DNA from: CALJIC01 sp039805565
Lineage (GTDB): Bacteria; Chloroflexota; Chloroflexia; Chloroflexales; Roseiflexaceae
Direction: 5' to 3'
Length of the DNA: 34,149 nucleotides
Assembly: GCA_039805565.1 (NCBI GenBank)
Contig: JBDLTZ010000146.1
Location: 1-34,149, forward strand
The position numbers and the translations under genes are program-made. The notes beneath the pieces are model-generated. The model saw only the letters and a program-made list of their open reading frames with translations, had not been told where the DNA came from and did not search any database. Positions 32,438 through 34,149 of the stretch are shown here, piece after piece; position 1 is the stretch's first letter, and each line of letters starts with the position of its first letter.

Positions 32438-33553
32438 CTATCCGCCGCCGAGCACTGGCGCACCGCCGATCCACTGCGCGACGTCCGACACCGTAATGAT
32501 CACCATCAGGCCCATCAGCATCATGAAGCCGACGGCATGAACCATCGCCTCGCGCTCCGGCGGGATCTTCTTACCACGGCGCACGACCTCGATCAGCGAG
32601 AACAGGATGTGGCTGCCGTCGAGCGCAGGGATAGGCAGCAGGTTAACCAGGAACAGGTTCAGGCTGATCAGCGCCGTCCACTGCAAGAAGCCGAACATCC
32701 CGTCGCGCTCGATGATCTCACCTGTACCGCGGGCGATCCCGACCACTCCGGCAACGCCACCCGGGGGCATCGGGTTGAGGCCCAGGAGCCCTTTCAGCAT
32801 CTGGCCGAGGCCGTCGATAAAGCGCGCAAGGACGTCGAACGTGTGGGTGATACCTGCCCCGATTGCGGTGGGCAGGGAGGCAGGCATGTTCTGGACGTTC
32901 GGGCCATACGAGAAGCCGAAGCCGACGGCGCTGCGGTTCCCGTTGTACTCCCACGGCCCGGGGACAACAGAGAGCTCGACGCGCTCACCACCGCGCTCGA
33001 CGACCGCAGGGATAGCACGGTTGGGGTTGTCCTCGGCCACACCCCGGATTCGGCTGAGGTCAGAACCAATCTGTACACCACCGAGCTCAAGCAGCAGGTC
33101 ACCGCTTTGGAAGCCGGCCACAGCGGCGGGGGTTGTGGGGTAGATCGTATCGATCACTGCGCCGTCGAACACCGTCGGGATGCCCCGAACCATGAAAAGC
33201 GAGGCGAAGATCGCCATCGCCAGCACCAGGTTCATCAGCGGGCCAGCGACGAGCACGAGGATTTTTTTCCAAGGCGAGGCCGCGGCCAGGCTACCGACGC
33301 CATAGAGCGTCTCACCCTCGCCGCCGAAGCGGACAAATCCGCCGATCGGCAGCCAGTTGAGCGTATACTTGACACCTTTGCGCTCGAACAGCACCAGTGC
33401 GCGCGGCGGGTAGCCAAACCCGAATTCTTCGACTTTGATACCCATCCAGACGGCGGTAAGGAAGTGCCCGAGCTCATGAACCAGCACCAAAAGCGCCAGC
33501 ATCACGAGGAACGCCACGAGTGTGACAAGGCCGCTAGGGATCGCTTCTAACAC
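32438..33553 (-). CDS. rseP: Site-2 intramembrane metalloprotease (M50)
   Basis: A ~371-residue zinc protease that cuts substrates within the membrane, such as anti-sigma factors or leftover signal peptides. HELGH lies at residues 26-30 in the first helix, a PDZ domain (SGDLLLELGGVQIG) is in the middle, and the second zinc-site motif LLPIPALDGSHI is near the C-terminus. One PDZ domain, where E. coli RseP has two. GTG 33553 is preferred, as AAGGGAG lies 8 bp upstream; the earlier TTG 33571 contains that site. It follows cdsA by 94 bp, a common pairing; the usual dxr between them is absent. Confidence 0.95.
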   Translation of the reverse strand: MLEAIPSGLVTLVAFLVMLALLVLVHELGHFLTAVWMGIKVEEFGFGYPPRALVLFERKGVKYTLNWLPIGGFVRFGGEGETLYGVGSLAAASPWKKILVLVAGPLMNLVLAMAIFASLFMVRGIPTVFDGAVIDTIYPTTPAAVAGFQSGDLLLELGGVQIGSDLSRIRGVAEDNPNRAIPAVVERGGERVELSVVPGPWEYNGNRSAVGFGFSYGPNVQNMPASLPTAIGAGITHTFDVLARFIDGLGQMLKGLLGLNPMPPGGVAGVVGIARGTGEIIERDGMFGFLQWTALISLNLFLVNLLPIPALDGSHILFSLIEVVRRGKKIPPEREAMVHAVGFMMLMGLMVIITVSDVAQWIGGAPVLGGG

Positions 33554-33647
33554 CAGGAGTTCTCCCTTCAAACTGATGGGAGGTAGTGTACCCTATGCGA
33601 AGAGGCACTGTCAACGGCGGGAGGTTGGTGATGCGTTAGAGAGGGGC

Positions 33648-34149
<502 letters not shown>

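Overview
This GC-rich window most likely comes from the phylum Chloroflexota, class Chloroflexia. The pointers are a secreted protein ending in a YLPLV-type tail, heptanucleotide tandem repeats, a Cys-rich N-terminal module on a GerMN protein, and the DUF177-rpmF-fabH-fabD-fabG gene order. This placement is inferred from family resemblance; no marker rRNA is present. Both window ends cut through genes.

Layout. 1-336: end of a 2-oxoacid dehydrogenase E2 gene. 344-5887: an accessory-looking block with a polytopic membrane protein, a doubly frameshifted leucine-rich-repeat gene, a frameshifted LiaF-like remnant, and a large secreted glucose/sorbosone-dehydrogenase-like protein with a PKD domain. 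5982-13644, plus strand: housekeeping genes (AlkX/YcaQ-type DNA glycosylase, FmdB zinc ribbon, cysE, cysS, prmA, rsmE, S41 protease). Repeat-derived sequence has entered rsmE and perhaps prmA. 13875-17252: a sugar-type ABC importer (lipoprotein and two permeases, no ATPase) with two strong hairpins after the binding-protein gene. 17433-20667: a GT-C-like membrane protein, and divergently a carotenoid desaturase.

20668-21241 has no protein gene but carries a near-consensus promoter followed by about 385 nt that folds into a 17-bp terminal helix enclosing further long-range helices. This is the best candidate for an undescribed element. 21242-29372, minus strand, holds two runs of genes. The upstream run is metallophosphoesterase, class III aminotransferase, arginase-family protein, rsmD, coaD and a coiled-coil protein. 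The second run starts at a perfect TTGACA-17-TATAAT promoter and holds DUF177, rpmF, fabH, fabD and a FabG-like SDR that lacks the catalytic Ser and Lys. An intrinsic terminator sits between rpmF and fabH.

29502-31007, plus strand: a membrane-anchored tandem GerMN protein with a Cys-rich N-terminus. 31035-34149, minus strand: cdsA, rseP, a membrane Cas4-like nuclease split into two adjacent reading frames, and two small conserved-looking genes, all closely spaced and probably one operon.

Working together: cysE and cysS link cysteine synthesis to its tRNA charging; prmA, rsmE, rsmD and rpmF serve the ribosome; fabH, fabD and cdsA serve lipid synthesis.
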